Shown one piece after another: positions 63,483 to 64,000 of a DNA stretch of 64,000 nucleotides. How positions within the stretch are numbered: position 1 is the stretch's first letter; every line of letters starts with the position of its first letter. Source of the stretch: Phytohabitans houttuyneae (GTDB lineage Bacteria; Actinomycetota; Actinomycetes; Mycobacteriales; Micromonosporaceae); assembly GCF_011764425.1 (NCBI RefSeq), contig NZ_BLPF01000003.1:1426001-1490000 (forward strand), in the 5' to 3' direction. Under the pieces are notes generated by a model, which saw only the letters and a list, made by a program, of their open reading frames with translations, was not told where the DNA came from and ran no database searches. The position numbers and the translations under genes are program-made.

Positions 63483-64000
63483 GTGACCGCCGACAACCAC
63501 CTCACCGACGAGGACCGGAAGTTTCTCGCCGGCTACGACCCGCACGCGTTCCCACCCGCCGCCGTCACGGTTGACCTGGTCATCCTCACCGTGCGCGCCG
63601 GCGAGCTGTGCGTGCTGCAGATCCGCCGAGGCGAGCCGCCCCAGCGCGGGCGGTGGGCGCTGCCGGGCGGCTTCGTCGGCCCGGACGAGACGCTCGACGA
63701 GGCCGCCGCGCGGGAGCTTGCCGAGGAGACCGGGATCCGGGCCGGGGCGCACCTTGAGCAGCTCGCCACGTTCGGCGACCCGGGGCGCGACCCGCGCATG
63801 CGGGTGGTCTCGGTGGCCTACCTGGCGCTGGTGCCCGACCTGCCCACGCCGGTCGCCGGCACCGACGCCAGCGAGGCACGCTACCTGCCGGTGGCGAAGC
63901 TCGGCGGCACGGAGCAGTCGCTCGCCTTCGACCACGACCGCATCCTCGCCGAGGGGATCGAGCGGGCAAGGGCCAAGCTGGAGTACACCGGCCTGGCCGC
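63483..64000 (+). CDS. NrtR-type Nudix regulator (3' end outside window)
   Basis: At least 172 residues. Start GTG 63483 is chosen because TACAAT ends 7 bases before it; ATG 63474 or 63465 in the same frame would overlap the -10 or operator. Opening YDPHAFPPAAVTVDLVILTV and Nudix box GGFVGPDETLDEAAARELAE with ETGI define the NrtR-like group, which ends in a winged helix (not yet reached). NrtR binds ADP-ribose or related nucleotides and represses NAD genes; here it faces the NADAR-macrodomain pair. Confidence 0.9.
   Translation, partial: MTADNHLTDEDRKFLAGYDPHAFPPAAVTVDLVILTVRAGELCVLQIRRGEPPQRGRWALPGGFVGPDETLDEAAARELAEETGIRAGAHLEQLATFGDPGRDPRMRVVSVAYLALVPDLPTPVAGTDASEARYLPVAKLGGTEQSLAFDHDRILAEGIERARAKLEYTGLA

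Overview
The window is about 73% GC by eye, with GTG starts, GC-ending codons, leaderless-looking promoters and proteins typical of filamentous Actinomycetota: a LAL-type LuxR regulator beside a contractile injection system, starch- and xylan-active secreted enzymes with CBM20 or CBM2 modules, a mycothiol-type DinB family and a DivIVA-like coiled coil. A member of Micromonosporaceae is my best guess, by inference only. It is ordinary chromosome; I see no integrase, transposase, CRISPR array, rRNA or tRNA.

Layout. 1-8108 (minus): the start of an extracellular contractile injection system (eCIS) operon, headed by a LAL regulator, then a DUF4255/Pvc16-like protein, an unknown beta-rich protein, a large sheath, an inner tube and a second sheath cut by the window edge. 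8292-14072: a secreted lytic-transglycosylase-like protein, an acyl-CoA desaturase, a frameshifted winged-helix protein, a Tat-exported cyclase, an AI-2E-type permease and an acetyltransferase. 14245-16509: an ArsB/SLC13-like permease and a GH43 arabinanase with a LacI-type operator. 16664-21817: a drug-type ABC transporter (permease frameshifted) followed by a response regulator and a histidine kinase; this locus holds tandem repeats at three places, including about 170 residues inserted in the kinase ATP lid. 21839-25750: an App1-like protein, two small unknown genes and a GH99-like secreted protein. 25747-33664: a maltose/maltodextrin locus (malE-malF-malG-GH13 facing a secreted alpha-amylase with two CBM20).

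33710-41642: LytR_C protein, ArsR-SRPBCC pair with its own operator, a LacI regulator facing a CE1-CBM2 esterase, a frameshifted serpin and a succinate-semialdehyde-type dehydrogenase. 41710-44621: a TPP-dependent 2-oxoacid decarboxylase (two subunits), an RraA-like aldolase and an NAD(P)-binding protein, facing an HxlR regulator; with the dehydrogenase this looks like a short oxo-acid catabolic route. 44608-54911: DinB, membrane protein, DivIVA-like protein, a Tat amidase with a small partner, an APH-fold kinase and a membrane-anchored Hsp70-like protein with three Cys-containing repeats, a lipoprotein and a broken SDR. 55028-59910: phosphoketolase and cytochrome bd (cydAB) with a perfect inverted repeat between them. 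60073-64000: a septum-formation-like protein, DinB, endonuclease V, and an ADP-ribose cassette (macrodomain/PARG-like plus NADAR) facing a NrtR-type Nudix regulator with two operator palindromes.

Two threads run across the window. First, a short (about 60 bp) dispersed repeat with conserved palindromes occurs four times between genes, usually at gene 3' ends. Second, five genes are each interrupted by a single frameshift; in three the shift falls in a run of exactly four G or C where five would restore the frame, so sequencing error must be excluded before calling them pseudogenes.
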